This document shows, piece by piece, positions 42,308-50,961 of a DNA stretch of 64,000 nt (position 1 is its first letter; the number at the start of each line of letters is the position of its first letter). Below the pieces are notes generated by a model. That model was not told the DNA's origin. It ran no database searches and worked only from the letters and a program-made list of their open reading frames with translations. A program made the translations under genes and the position numbers. Source of the DNA: Bin87 sp965203985 (lineage in GTDB: Bacteria; Chloroflexota; Dehalococcoidia; Lucifugimonadales; UBA3495); assembly GCA_965203985.1 (NCBI GenBank), contig CBDBDS010000003.1:310001-374000 (forward strand), read 5' to 3'.

Positions 42308-43258
42308 TCAACCGTGGATGCTCAGTCGTGGATTCCACCGTTGGCCGCTTCGCGCCATGCTGTTGAGTATCGTGAGTAGCTTCCTCATGCACGCGGTCAA
42401 CGCCACTTTGCTCGGCTTGCCCATGGTCAACAAGCGCTGGTAAAAATCGCGCAGCGTTGGATTGCAGCGGCTGGCCGATAAGGTCGCCATGTATAGAACT
42501 TGACGAAGACGACTTCGCCCTCCCCAAACCGTCCGTCTTCCTCGCAGTGCTCCGCTGTCCCGATTGAAAGGTGCCACACCAGCCAGTGCGGCGACTTCCT
42601 TACGGTTCAACTGGCCCAGCTCGGGCAGCTGGGCTATGAGGGTAGCGGAGAGGACTGGACCCACGCCGGGAACGCTGCAGAGCAACTCGGCTCGCGCACT
42701 CCATGCCGGCCGGGAACGCACGAGTTCAGCTATTTCCTTCTCCACTTCCTTGAGTTGCTCGTTGAGATGGGCGACGTGTTGGTCAATGTATTCGCGCACT
42801 CGGGTCGAGGCCCTTGTCCGTCGGTTCTTCTCGGTGGTCCGCATGGCTATCAACTGCTGTCGGCGAACGGTCAGACCGCGTAGCTCTCTCAACAGGGCAT
42901 CAGGCAATTCCCGTACTGGCGGACGTACGGCAGCGCCGAATTCAGCCAAAGTCTGCGCATCCAGACGGTCCGTCTTGGCCAACCGGCCGGTAGCTCGGGC
43001 AAAGTCGCGCACCTGACGCGGATTGACGATGGCTATAGGTAGCCCCGCAGATGCCAGGGAGACCACCAGCCGGTCTTCCAGTCCGCCGGTGGCCTCTACG
43101 ACGACCAACGACGGATCGTGCGAGCGCAACGCCAATGCCAAGTCGTCGGCACCGGATGGATCATTGCCCACCTGCCAGCTCCCCCGGCTGGGATGGACCC
43201 ACACATCCAGAACGGACTGAGCTACGTCAACGCCGACGGTTGTTTCGTTGATTTGCAT
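42308..43258 (-). CDS. IS110 family transposase
   Basis: 316 residues. The N-terminal RuvC-like DEDD domain shows GVDVAQSVLDVW, VVVEATGG and KTDRLDAQTLAEF; the central helical region contains the coiled coil HLNEQLKEVEKEIAEL; the C-terminal Tnp domain has SVPGVGPVLSATL and the serine in FNRDSGALRG. All are intact, so the enzyme may be active. The ATG follows GGAGG. IS110 recombinases are guided by a bridge RNA from the element. Confidence 0.93.
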   Translation of the reverse strand: MQINETTVGVDVAQSVLDVWVHPSRGSWQVGNDPSGADDLALALRSHDPSLVVVEATGGLEDRLVVSLASAGLPIAIVNPRQVRDFARATGRLAKTDRLDAQTLAEFGAAVRPPVRELPDALLRELRGLTVRRQQLIAMRTTEKNRRTRASTRVREYIDQHVAHLNEQLKEVEKEIAELVRSRPAWSARAELLCSVPGVGPVLSATLIAQLPELGQLNRKEVAALAGVAPFNRDSGALRGRRTVWGGRSRLRQVLYMATLSASRCNPTLRDFYQRLLTMGKPSKVALTACMRKLLTILNSMARSGQRWNPRLSIHG

Positions 43259-43261
43259 GGC

Positions 43262-43420
43262 TTATCCTCCGCCTAACCCTGATGCGGTCCAGCCTTGTGG
43301 ATGCGGGGTTAGAACCCCGGGCAACTGTTCGGACTCAACCAGGGGCATAGCGCGGCGGCCACGCTCCTCTGCGGGTTGCGACGACCCAGGTGATGTCGGC
43401 CTGCCGCGCCGACAGCCACC
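43262..43420 (-). ncRNA. Candidate IS110 bridge RNA region
   Basis: In the IS110 group the noncoding end upstream of the transposase encodes a bridge RNA with target-binding and donor-binding loops. Here the upstream 160 bases hold several hairpins: CGGGGTT/AACCCCG (43304-43319), GTCGGC/GCCGAC (43395-43413) and GGGT/ACCC (43373-43387). Location, length and structure fit; the loop assignments cannot be made without the exact IS ends. Confidence 0.45.
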
Positions 43421-43427
43421 ATACAAG

Positions 43428-46223
43428 GTGGTCAATACCCTGCTCGCCCAACGGCTCCGGGATCAGGGCGTATCCGCCCGTGCCGAACGGCGCAGCCGCA
43501 ACGCAATTCCCGACATCCGCGTCACGTCGAAATCGGGGGATACCGTGCTGCTGGAATGCAAGTGGGAGGATTCCGCCTCCCAGTTGCAAAGCCAGTTGGA
43601 CGCCCGTATGGAGGAGTTTCCCGACGCATTGGGGGTTGTCGGCGTCCTCTACCCCGAACCTCTGAAATACCTGGACGATATACGCGAGGGGCTGGAGAAC
43701 ACCGGCAATCTGCAATGGTGGCTGCATGGATCCAAGGGGAAGCTGGTTACGGAACCGCGTCCGCGATTCGGATCGCTCGCCGACATTGCTGACCATCTAC
43801 GCACGTTGCCATTGGAAATCGAGGGAGCCGACCGCGTTGTCGCCGCCGCCGCCGTAATCGAGCACGCCATCGAGCAATCGGCGGGTCAAATTTCCAAACA
43901 CGCTCGTATTGCCCGCCGCATCGGGGACGTTATCGCGCAGACGGACCAGGAGAGTGACCGCGCCAAGGCCCTGCGCATCGGCTGTCTGGTGATATTCAAC
44001 GCGCTGGCCTTCCAATTACGCCTTGCCGCCGCAAACGATGACGTGTCCACCGTTGCAGAGGCCTGGCGAGACGGCATCCCCGGACTGTTCCGCGTCTGGC
44101 GTTACATCTGCGACAACATCGACTACGTGCCTGTTTTTGGCTTGGCCGCCGACATCCTCGATATCCTCATCGACGGGCCGGTTGACCTCCACGCTCTGGT
44201 AATTTCCCCGCTGCTTGCAGCCGTTGAGAACACCAGCCGGCTGGAAGGGCATGACCTCTCCGGCCGGCTTTTCCACACTCTACTCACCGACGCCAAGTTC
44301 ACCGGCGCCTATTACACCTCGGTTCCGGCGGCGACGCTGCTCACCCGGCTGGTGTTCCACCACTGGCCGCCCGGCGTTGACTGGAGCGACCACGAGTTTC
44401 CCGCTTCCCTCAACGTAGCCGACATTGCCTGCGGCACCGGCACACTGCTGATGGCCGTGGCCGCCGAAGCGGAACGCCGGCATACCGAGGCCGGCGGTCG
44501 AAACGTCGCCGCCCTGCACAAAGCGATGGTGGAGCAGGCTCTGCATGGCTACGACGTGCAACTTTCCGCCGTGCATTTCGCCGCTACCAGCCTGGCGATG
44601 CTGAACCCTGATATCCAGTTTGACCGCATCAACCTCTACGTCATGCCGCTGGGAGCCGATGGCGACGACGTATCTCTGGGTTCGCTGGACTTCCTGGGGG
44701 AAACGCAAGCGGCAGTCCAGTTCGCTTTGTCTCCCGCCGGAATGGGCGTCAGTGGACGAACGGTTCGCGACGCCGGCCGGGTGTATGGCGGCGGTTCCAG
44801 AGGCGCACAGCAGGAAGAACTCGCCACGCTGCCGGACCTGGACTTGGCGATTATGAACCCGCCCTTTACCCGCTCTGTGGGCGGCAATTTGCTGTTCGGC
44901 AGCCTGCCCGCCGCCGACCGCCGCAAGTTGCAGAACGAACTTTCCCGCCGCCTCAGGTCGCGTCAAGCAACAGCAACCGCCGGCCTGGGCGCGGCGTTCG
45001 TGGCGGCAGCGTCCCCCAAGCTGCGGCCCGGCGAAGGACGCCTGGCGCTGGTTCTGCCGGCCACCGTCTGCACCGGTCCTTCCTGGCAGCAGACCCGCTC
45101 CTTGATCGAGCGGGATTTCAACCTGGACATGGTGATCGTTTCGCACGATCCTGACCGCTGGAACTTCTCCGACAGCACCGACCTGTCCGAAGCTCTGCTC
45201 ATCGCGACGCGGCGGCCGTCGGGGAACGGCAGCGAAGGCGAACACCGCACCACTTTCGTTAGCCTGTGGCGAAATCCCGACGGCGTGCTGGACGCCCACC
45301 GCACCGCCCAGGCCATCGCCGACACTGTGCCGGCCAACCTGGAAGCGGCCGGCGCCGCGCTGGTGGAAGTTGACGGCCGGCACGTCGGCGAACTGGTGTC
45401 CATCCCCGAATCCAAACTCCGCGGCGGCAAGTGGGCCGGCGTACAGTTCGCGCGCGCCGACCTTACCCGCAGCGCCCTGCGCCTGCTGGACGATGGCGAA
45501 GTGTGGGTTCCCGGCGTGTCAGATGTGGGCCACGTTCCTCTCTGCCCCTTGGCCGAACTCGGTGACGTCGGCCCCGACCGGAGGCGTCTGGTCGATGGGT
45601 TCGAGCGGACTACTTCGCAAACCGCCTATCCAATGGTGGAAGGACACGATACCGAACAGCACAAGACTTTGGTGTGCGCTCCGGACGCCTATCTGTCGCC
45701 TTTGGTCACACCCCGGGGAGGGCAGCGCCCAGGATATGGCGAACACCTATGGCAACAAGCAGGCCGGCTGCTTATATCCGAACGGCTTTGGCTAGAAACT
45801 ACCAGAGTTATTGCAATGCGATCAGATACCAGGGTGTTGTCCAACGTGTGGTGGCCCGTCAAGGTTGACGAAGTTTCTCACGAGAAGGCATTGGCCGTAT
45901 GGTTCAATTCCAGTTTGGGTCTGTTGACTATTCTGGCCCAGCGCACCAGCACCAGAGGCGGTTGGGTTGGCATGAAGAAAGCCGACCTGGAAGAACTGCC
46001 GGTTCTGGACGTGCGCGCCATCGCTCCGGAGCAGTTGCATGCCCTGTCCCAGCTGTTTGACGATGTTGCTGAGGACGAATTCGAGCGTCTGCCGGCGATG
46101 ACCGAATGCGCGGCTCGCCGCCGCCTGGACGACGGGCTGTCGGAAATCCTGGGCCTGCCCAACCTGAACGGGCTGCGCCGCCTGCTGGCGTCGGAGCCGG
46201 TGGTGCGCAACCGGCGGTTGTAG
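43428..46223 (+). CDS. Type IIG-like restriction-methyltransferase
   Basis: Large single-chain enzyme of 931 residues from the GTG at 43428. The first domain is a PD-(D/E)XK nuclease (IPDIRV and VLLECKWE). A helical linker follows, then an N6-adenine methyltransferase (motif I ADIACGTGTLLMA, motif IV LAIMNPPFTRS) and a C-terminal target-recognition part. The open frame extends upstream to 43248, but those 60 codons run through IS110 noncoding sequence and look non-native. The original start may have been lost to the insertion. No separate helicase or specificity gene is present. Confidence 0.85.
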   Translation: MVNTLLAQRLRDQGVSARAERRSRNAIPDIRVTSKSGDTVLLECKWEDSASQLQSQLDARMEEFPDALGVVGVLYPEPLKYLDDIREGLENTGNLQWWLHGSKGKLVTEPRPRFGSLADIADHLRTLPLEIEGADRVVAAAAVIEHAIEQSAGQISKHARIARRIGDVIAQTDQESDRAKALRIGCLVIFNALAFQLRLAAANDDVSTVAEAWRDGIPGLFRVWRYICDNIDYVPVFGLAADILDILIDGPVDLHALVISPLLAAVENTSRLEGHDLSGRLFHTLLTDAKFTGAYYTSVPAATLLTRLVFHHWPPGVDWSDHEFPASLNVADIACGTGTLLMAVAAEAERRHTEAGGRNVAALHKAMVEQALHGYDVQLSAVHFAATSLAMLNPDIQFDRINLYVMPLGADGDDVSLGSLDFLGETQAAVQFALSPAGMGVSGRTVRDAGRVYGGGSRGAQQEELATLPDLDLAIMNPPFTRSVGGNLLFGSLPAADRRKLQNELSRRLRSRQATATAGLGAAFVAAASPKLRPGEGRLALVLPATVCTGPSWQQTRSLIERDFNLDMVIVSHDPDRWNFSDSTDLSEALLIATRRPSGNGSEGEHRTTFVSLWRNPDGVLDAHRTAQAIADTVPANLEAAGAALVEVDGRHVGELVSIPESKLRGGKWAGVQFARADLTRSALRLLDDGEVWVPGVSDVGHVPLCPLAELGDVGPDRRRLVDGFERTTSQTAYPMVEGHDTEQHKTLVCAPDAYLSPLVTPRGGQRPGYGEHLWQQAGRLLISERLWLETTRVIAMRSDTRVLSNVWWPVKVDEVSHEKALAVWFNSSLGLLTILAQRTSTRGGWVGMKKADLEELPVLDVRAIAPEQLHALSQLFDDVAEDEFERLPAMTECAARRRLDDGLSEILGLPNLNGLRRLLASEPVVRNRRL

Positions 46224-46330
46224 GGTGTAGCGCAGCGCTCCGGCGCGGAACCCAAGCGAGCGTCACAAGAGCGCGCGTTTGTCAACGCTGGGCAAAAGCG
46301 GTAGCATGTTCGAAAGGCAGGAAAGGACCC

Positions 46331-46642
46331 ATGGCCACGCCGAAAACGCAGAACCCCAGCGACAGCAACGCGTCTGTCGCCGACGCGCCGGCGCACTCCG
46401 TCTTGACTGGGCACGACTGGATCATTTACGCGATGGCACTAGGGGCGGTGTGTATTATCATCGGTGTACCTCTGGTGTTGCTGGGCGACGCTTGGAACCG
46501 TCCCGCGATGATCCTGATCGGCGCCGTCTGCTACGCCGTTGCTACCGCCGTGTGGACTGGCCTGCTAGTCTTCTTCACTTGGAAGGTAGTTGAGACTGGT
46601 AGAATTGCCATCCCTTTGCTCTGGCGCAGAATCTGGCGATGA
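46331..46642 (+). CDS. Small membrane protein
   Basis: 103 residues with a polar Ser/Asn-rich N-terminus and two hydrophobic helices (IIYAMALGAVCIIIGVPLVL and MILIGAVCYAVATAVWTGLL), ending in a basic tail. AGGAAAGG lies before the ATG. The function is unknown. Its last 78 bases overlap the possible gene on the other strand. Confidence 0.6.
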   Translation: MATPKTQNPSDSNASVADAPAHSVLTGHDWIIYAMALGAVCIIIGVPLVLLGDAWNRPAMILIGAVCYAVATAVWTGLLVFFTWKVVETGRIAIPLLWRRIWR

Positions 46643-46825
46643 GCGCAGGATATCCCACGTTTCCAGGAATATGAACAGCAGGCTCACTATCACCGCTACG
46701 GCGATTACAAACGGGACCAAATAGAGCAGAAACCGCCTGACTATCCTCACGTCGCGGAGTTCGGCAGGCGTACCATCGCTCCTGCGCACCCTCCCCAGGA
46801 GCAGCCAGGCGGGGACGGCCATCAC
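46565..46825 (-). CDS. Possible small membrane protein
   Basis: 86 residues, one strong hydrophobic helix (FLLYLVPFVIAVAVIVSLLF) after a basic stretch, then an acidic tail. It converges with and overlaps the preceding plus-strand gene, and no ribosome-binding site is seen at its GTG-ATG start, so it could be spurious. Confidence 0.4.
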   Translation of the reverse strand: MMAVPAWLLLGRVRRSDGTPAELRDVRIVRRFLLYLVPFVIAVAVIVSLLFIFLETWDILRSSPDSAPEQRDGNSTSLNYLPSEED

Positions 46826-46991
46826 TGCGATGGTAACGGCCAGTGCAAGGGCAATCTGCGCGGAAAGCCTGCCGTGCTCAACTCAACTGGAATATCAGGC
46901 ATCGCACGGTCCGCCCGGCAGCAGGCTGCGGGCAATCGGCGGCAGATTAACACGAACCGCCTTTCTTCTCAAACCACCGGGGTTGTTCCCA

Positions 46992-47699
46992 ATGGCCACC
47001 GCCAAAACGCCCAAATCGCCAAACCGCTTCCGGCTGCCCGACCCACCGGAGCATCCCGACGACAAGATGAGCAGTTTCAAGCAGCTGGCCGCCACCGGCC
47101 ACGCCCATCACCTTGCCATGCACCTGGGCAACCCCGATACCACCCTGGTCACCGGCGAGCGTTACGTAGTAGTTCGGCCCACCCGCAGCATGGCCGGCAG
47201 CCACTATCCCGACCTGCTGGTGGCCTTTGACGTGGACCCGGCGGCCTACGAGGCCAGTAACGGCTACGTCATCGCCGAGCAGGGCAAGCCGCCGGACTTC
47301 GTGCTGGAGATAGCGTCGCCGCGCACCGGTCATATTGACGTGAGGGAAAAGCGGGAAGCCTACGCCGCGTTGGGTATTCTGGAATACTGGCGTTTTGACG
47401 AGACGGGGCAGCATCACGGGGCGCGGCTGGCCGGCGACCGACTGGAGAACGGTCGGTACGTGCCGATTGAGTTGGACGAGCCGGCGGAGAACGTATTGCA
47501 GGGTTATAGCGCGGTTTTGAACCTTTACTTGCGCTGGGAGAATGGTGCCTTGGGGTGGCATGACCCGGCCACGGGGCAGCATATCGCTACCTTCGACAGC
47601 GAGCGGGAAGGCCGGCTCATGGAGCGTGCGGGTCGGCTCCAGGCCGAGGCTCGGGTGCGTGAGTTAGAAGAGGAAAATCGCCGGCTGCGCAACGGCTGA
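46992..47699 (+). CDS. Uma2-family putative endonuclease with coiled-coil tail
   Basis: 235 residues. The nuclease pattern is YPDLLVAF with the Asp and DFVLEIASPRTGHID with the Glu, then KREAYAALGILEYWRF. The last 30 residues (ERAGRLQAEARVRELEEE) form a coiled coil, which is common in this subgroup. The ATG at 46992 is chosen because the 54 residues before it look non-native. It is the third Uma2 gene of the window. Confidence 0.88.
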   Translation: MATAKTPKSPNRFRLPDPPEHPDDKMSSFKQLAATGHAHHLAMHLGNPDTTLVTGERYVVVRPTRSMAGSHYPDLLVAFDVDPAAYEASNGYVIAEQGKPPDFVLEIASPRTGHIDVREKREAYAALGILEYWRFDETGQHHGARLAGDRLENGRYVPIELDEPAENVLQGYSAVLNLYLRWENGALGWHDPATGQHIATFDSEREGRLMERAGRLQAEARVRELEEENRRLRNG

Positions 47700-47760
47700 A
47701 TACCGGATCCCTGCCAGCGCGGGAAGCAGCATTTTGCGGCCGTCCGCTCCCAAGGCCCCA

Positions 47761-47769
47761 TGCTATAAT
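47761..47769 (+). promoter_or_regulatory. Extended -10 promoter (TGCTATAAT)
   Basis: TATAAT at 47764-47769 with TGC before it, 36 bases before the LLM ATG; no convincing -35. Confidence 0.55.
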
Positions 47770-47805
47770 GCGGCGCGATTCTTATTCGAGCGGAGCACTG
47801 ATTGG

Positions 47806-48975
47806 ATGATTAAGCGGTTTTCGGTTCTGTACGTGGGGCAGATCGACCTGGACAACGTGGGCGCAGACGGCACGCCGGCCGACGAGCGCCGTTACAGCAA
47901 CGAACAGTTGGTCCAGGCGTACGATCACGCCGAAGCGCTGGCCCAGCACATGGACGAGCGCGGGTTCTACTGTATGTGGATGGCGGAGCACCACTTCCAG
48001 CACGAAGGCTACGAGTGCATCCCCAACCTGATCCTCATGGGAGTGCACCTGGCGGGACAGACCAAGAACCTCAAATTCGGGCAGGCGTTCAACATCATTC
48101 CCATGTGGCATCCGCTGCGCGTGGCCGAAGACTTCGCCATGGCTGACATTCTCACGGGCGGCCGGATGATATTCGGAGTCGGGCGCGGCTACCATGCGCG
48201 CGAGGTCGAGACCTTTGGCGCTCCGGTGATCGACAACGACGCGAACCGCGAGCTGTTCCTCGAGCAGATGGAAGTCATCCTGAAGGCGTTCAACGAAGAC
48301 TCGTGGAGCCACTCGGGCAAGTACTACACCATCCCGCCGCAGGTGCCCTACCGCGGCTATGACTTGAAGGAAATCACCATGGTGCCCCGGCCGATCAGCA
48401 AGCCGGTGGAAATCTGGCAACCCATCGCCAGTGGGCGGACGTTGAACTACATCGCCGAGCGGGGCATCAAGGCGATGGTGGCGCTGACCGGCGAACGGTA
48501 TGCCGAGCAGATGATCTCCCAATATCATGACGCGGCGACGGGAGCGGGCCGCGACATTCCGCTGGGCGGCGACATGGCGCTGGGGTTTGGTTTTTACATC
48601 GCGGGCAGCCGCGAAGAGGCCATCGAAAAGGTTCGGCCCTTCCACGACGAGCGCTACAAGTGGTTCGCACCGTTCGGGTTCGTCAGGTACACCGACGAAC
48701 AGGGACGGCCATGGGGCACGCCGGGAGCGCCGGCGCGAACGCCCCGCATCGAAGACGGCGTCGACCAGAAAGCCTGGTTCTGCGGCAACCCGGACGACTT
48801 CATCGCGTTCCTGCGGGAAATCGAAGAGAAGTACCCGGGCTTGGAGGACATTGTGCTGCAGTGGCCGGAGGGGATGCCGTGGGACGAGTTCAGAAATCAG
48901 TTGTCCATATTTGCTGACGAAGTGATGCCGGCCTTCACGGGGAGGGAGGCCGCCCTACCTGTCGGCGACGACTGA
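47806..48975 (+). CDS. LLM-class flavin-dependent oxidoreductase
   Basis: 389 residues. Signatures are YCMWMAEHHFQHEGYECIPN, KFGQAFNIIPMWHPLRVAED and MIFGVGRGYHAREVE. This is the luciferase-like FMN monooxygenase type with the EHHF motif, as at 22405. The ATG follows GAGCGGAG. The gene is alone behind its own promoter. The flavin reductase partner is not visible. Confidence 0.9.
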   Translation: MIKRFSVLYVGQIDLDNVGADGTPADERRYSNEQLVQAYDHAEALAQHMDERGFYCMWMAEHHFQHEGYECIPNLILMGVHLAGQTKNLKFGQAFNIIPMWHPLRVAEDFAMADILTGGRMIFGVGRGYHAREVETFGAPVIDNDANRELFLEQMEVILKAFNEDSWSHSGKYYTIPPQVPYRGYDLKEITMVPRPISKPVEIWQPIASGRTLNYIAERGIKAMVALTGERYAEQMISQYHDAATGAGRDIPLGGDMALGFGFYIAGSREEAIEKVRPFHDERYKWFAPFGFVRYTDEQGRPWGTPGAPARTPRIEDGVDQKAWFCGNPDDFIAFLREIEEKYPGLEDIVLQWPEGMPWDEFRNQLSIFADEVMPAFTGREAALPVGDD

Positions 48976-49005
48976 TGTCACACACGCAGCCGCCGGAGCG
49001 ATTGC

Positions 49006-50289
49006 TTGGCGAACCCTGAGCACGTTGCTGTTGCCAAAAGGCGCACCTTTGCCATAGCGCGCTGGCGGGCGCGCGAGTTTCAAAGCCGCCCGCGCCTCGA
49101 TCTGTCGGGGGCCTACCTCAGCGGGATCAAGATGCCCGGCGTGGACCTGGGGTTCGACGACCTGACGCAGATTGACCTGACTTCGGCTGACCTGCGTCAT
49201 GCCAACTTCGGCGGCGCCCGTCTGCGCGGGGCTTTCTTGACCCGCTGCAACCTGAACCGGGCGAATTTCGCGGAGTGCCAGGCGGCCGAAGCTTCGTTTC
49301 TCCGTTCGGACCTGCGGGGCAGTAATCTCGAGAACGCGGACCTGAGGGGCGCCGACCTCTCCAACTGCGACATTGCGTTTGCGACGCTGGTCGGCGCGAA
49401 CCTGGCCGGCGCGGACCTGACCGAAGCCGACCTAACCATGGCGGACCTGACCGACGCCAACTTGAGCGGCGCCAAGCTGAGCGCGGCGTGCCTGGATGTA
49501 GCCAACCTGACCCGCTGCGATCTGCGCCGGGCGATCCTGGTGCGTACCCGCCTTGACCGCACCTTGCTTGAAGACGTCGTCCTCGACATGACGCTGTTCG
49601 CCGACTGCGACCTGAGCGGCGCGCTGGGACTGGAAACCCTGCGCCACGATGGCCCCAGCATCGTCGGAGCAGACACGCTGGCGCGCTCCAACGGCGGCAT
49701 CCCAGAGGCATTTCTCCGCCCGGCCGGTGTGCCTCCGGAGTTCATTGAGGGCCAGGCCAGACTGGGCAATCAGGCGACGCCGCACCGTCGGGTGCTGCTC
49801 ATCGGTTCCGTGGCGGATGACACCATCGTCAAGTGGCTGGAAACCGAACTGAGATCGATGGGATTGCAGTGCTGGAGCCTGCTGGCGGACGACGAGGAGG
49901 CGGCGTACAACACCTCGGTGATCCCACCGATGAGTCGTTTCCGGGACTTCGACCGGGTGGCGCTGCTCTGTTCCCGGGACGCCCTGGAAAGCCCCGCCTG
50001 CTGGAGGCTGTACCAGGAGATCATGCAGCGCCAGGCGACTTCGGCGGCCCGCCGCTCTTACGTGGCGGCCCTGGCGATGGACGAATGCCTGGAAAATGAT
50101 ACCGACGAACTGTATCGCCAGCTAAATGGCGGCCCGACGGCCCGGTTGAGGCCGCGCAAGGACCGAGAGGGCGGCTACCGGCGCGACCTGCCGGGCGTGT
50201 TGGCGACGCTAACCGCAGAAGTTAAGGCTCAGCCGGATACCTGGGACGACGAACCGCAGACCGAAGTGGCTGACGCTGCGACTGGGTAA
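49006..50289 (+). CDS. Pentapeptide-repeat protein with C-terminal TIR-like domain
   Basis: 427 residues. Residues 30 to about 205 are pentapeptide repeats (A[D/N]Lxx units such as ADLRGADLSN) that fold as a right-handed beta-helix. A linker with GLETLRHDGPS leads to a TIR-like domain from about 263: RRVLLIGSVADDTIVKWL, GLQCWSLLADDEEAAYN and a YQEIMQRQ helix with a Glu in the place of the NADase Glu. TIR domains in bacteria often act as NAD-degrading effectors. TTG start with a CGGAG upstream. The gene stands alone. Confidence 0.85.
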   Translation: MANPEHVAVAKRRTFAIARWRAREFQSRPRLDLSGAYLSGIKMPGVDLGFDDLTQIDLTSADLRHANFGGARLRGAFLTRCNLNRANFAECQAAEASFLRSDLRGSNLENADLRGADLSNCDIAFATLVGANLAGADLTEADLTMADLTDANLSGAKLSAACLDVANLTRCDLRRAILVRTRLDRTLLEDVVLDMTLFADCDLSGALGLETLRHDGPSIVGADTLARSNGGIPEAFLRPAGVPPEFIEGQARLGNQATPHRRVLLIGSVADDTIVKWLETELRSMGLQCWSLLADDEEAAYNTSVIPPMSRFRDFDRVALLCSRDALESPACWRLYQEIMQRQATSAARRSYVAALAMDECLENDTDELYRQLNGGPTARLRPRKDREGGYRRDLPGVLATLTAEVKAQPDTWDDEPQTEVADAATG

Positions 50290-50301
50290 AGCGGCTAGGA
50301 G

Positions 50302-50685
50302 TCAGTGAGGGTGCTGGGAGTAGTCCCACTCCGCCGGGACGTACTCGATACGCACGTCGCTACCCAGCATGAGGCACGGTTCGCCCCATTGGGAGCCGGA
50401 ACCGACATCCCAGTCGTTTGCCTGGTCGGCCGGGCGCAGGCGGATGCCGTCCTCGCCGCCGTAGACCAGCATGATGACGCCTTCACCGGAGTCCTCGGAC
50501 AGCGCGGCCATGGCGGGGCACGGCTCGCCGTTTTCCCATCCGACCACGTCGCACCAGATATCCTGGCCCATGGGGTCCGGAGCAAGCACACGGATGATGG
50601 GCCGGGGGTCGGTCAGCAGATCAAAGACCCGGTTGAGGTCCATGGGGCTGTTGCCGTCCGCGACTACTTCAACTTCGTAGAGCAC
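50302..50685 (-). CDS. Hypothetical protein
   Basis: 127 residues. It starts MLYEVEVVADGNSPMDLNRV and has acidic, Trp-containing segments (DIWCDVVGWENGEPC and ANDWDVGSG). No domain is recognised. A GTG start follows GGAGGTTG. It ends 12 bases from the convergent TIR gene, so an association with that gene is possible but not shown. Confidence 0.6.
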   Translation of the reverse strand: MLYEVEVVADGNSPMDLNRVFDLLTDPRPIIRVLAPDPMGQDIWCDVVGWENGEPCPAMAALSEDSGEGVIMLVYGGEDGIRLRPADQANDWDVGSGSQWGEPCLMLGSDVRIEYVPAEWDYSQHPH

Positions 50686-50706
50686 TGAGACAACCTCCGT
50701 CCCGGT

Positions 50707-50961
50707 TCACGCTCCGGTGGTTTCCACAAGAACCGCTGCGTCTGCGCGTGCAAGGGTTTGATCAAAAGTGTAAAGGGGCGTTGCCCCGACGCGCTCCGCT
50801 GCGGCGAGAATCATCAAGGCCGTCTCGATGGTAACTTCTCGACTGATGAAACCCGGCGCTTCGGGTGTCAGTCTCTCCAGTAAGTCCCGCGCCGCTTCAG
50901 CCTGTTCAAGGATGTCCCGTACCAGATAGCGGACCAGAACGTTAGTATCCAAGGCAATCAT
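50707..50961 (-). pseudogene. vapC: VapC-like PIN toxin with internal deletion
   Basis: 84 residues against about 130 in intact family members. The N-terminus (MIALDTNVLVRYLVRD) with the first Asp and SREVTIETAL with the Glu are normal, and the C-terminal end LYTFDQTLA with the last Asp is too, but about 45-50 residues between them, including the central acidic residues, are missing without a frameshift. The gene starts in an ATGA overlap with the antitoxin stop. Confidence 0.75.

Larger units (their letters stand above)
42270..43420 (-). mobile_element. IS110-family insertion sequence (ends approximate)
   Basis: The transposase gene 42308-43258 plus noncoding flanks. Downstream of the stop (minus strand) comes TTGACAACATCCCACAGTTG, a sequence type I associate with the short right end of IS110 elements. 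Upstream is about 160 bases of hairpin-rich noncoding DNA. IS110 elements lack long inverted repeats and usually make no target duplication, so exact ends cannot be set from this one copy. The element separates a promoter-like box at 42181-42189 from the large nuclease-methyltransferase gene. Confidence 0.75.

Noticed and set aside
43304..43319. GGGGTTAGAACCCC as a tRNA T-arm
   Set aside because: No acceptor, D or anticodon arms can be drawn around it; it fits the IS noncoding hairpins.
43248..43427. N-terminal extension of the type IIG gene
   Set aside because: The codons run through IS110 noncoding sequence, overlap the transposase start and show no domain-like pattern.
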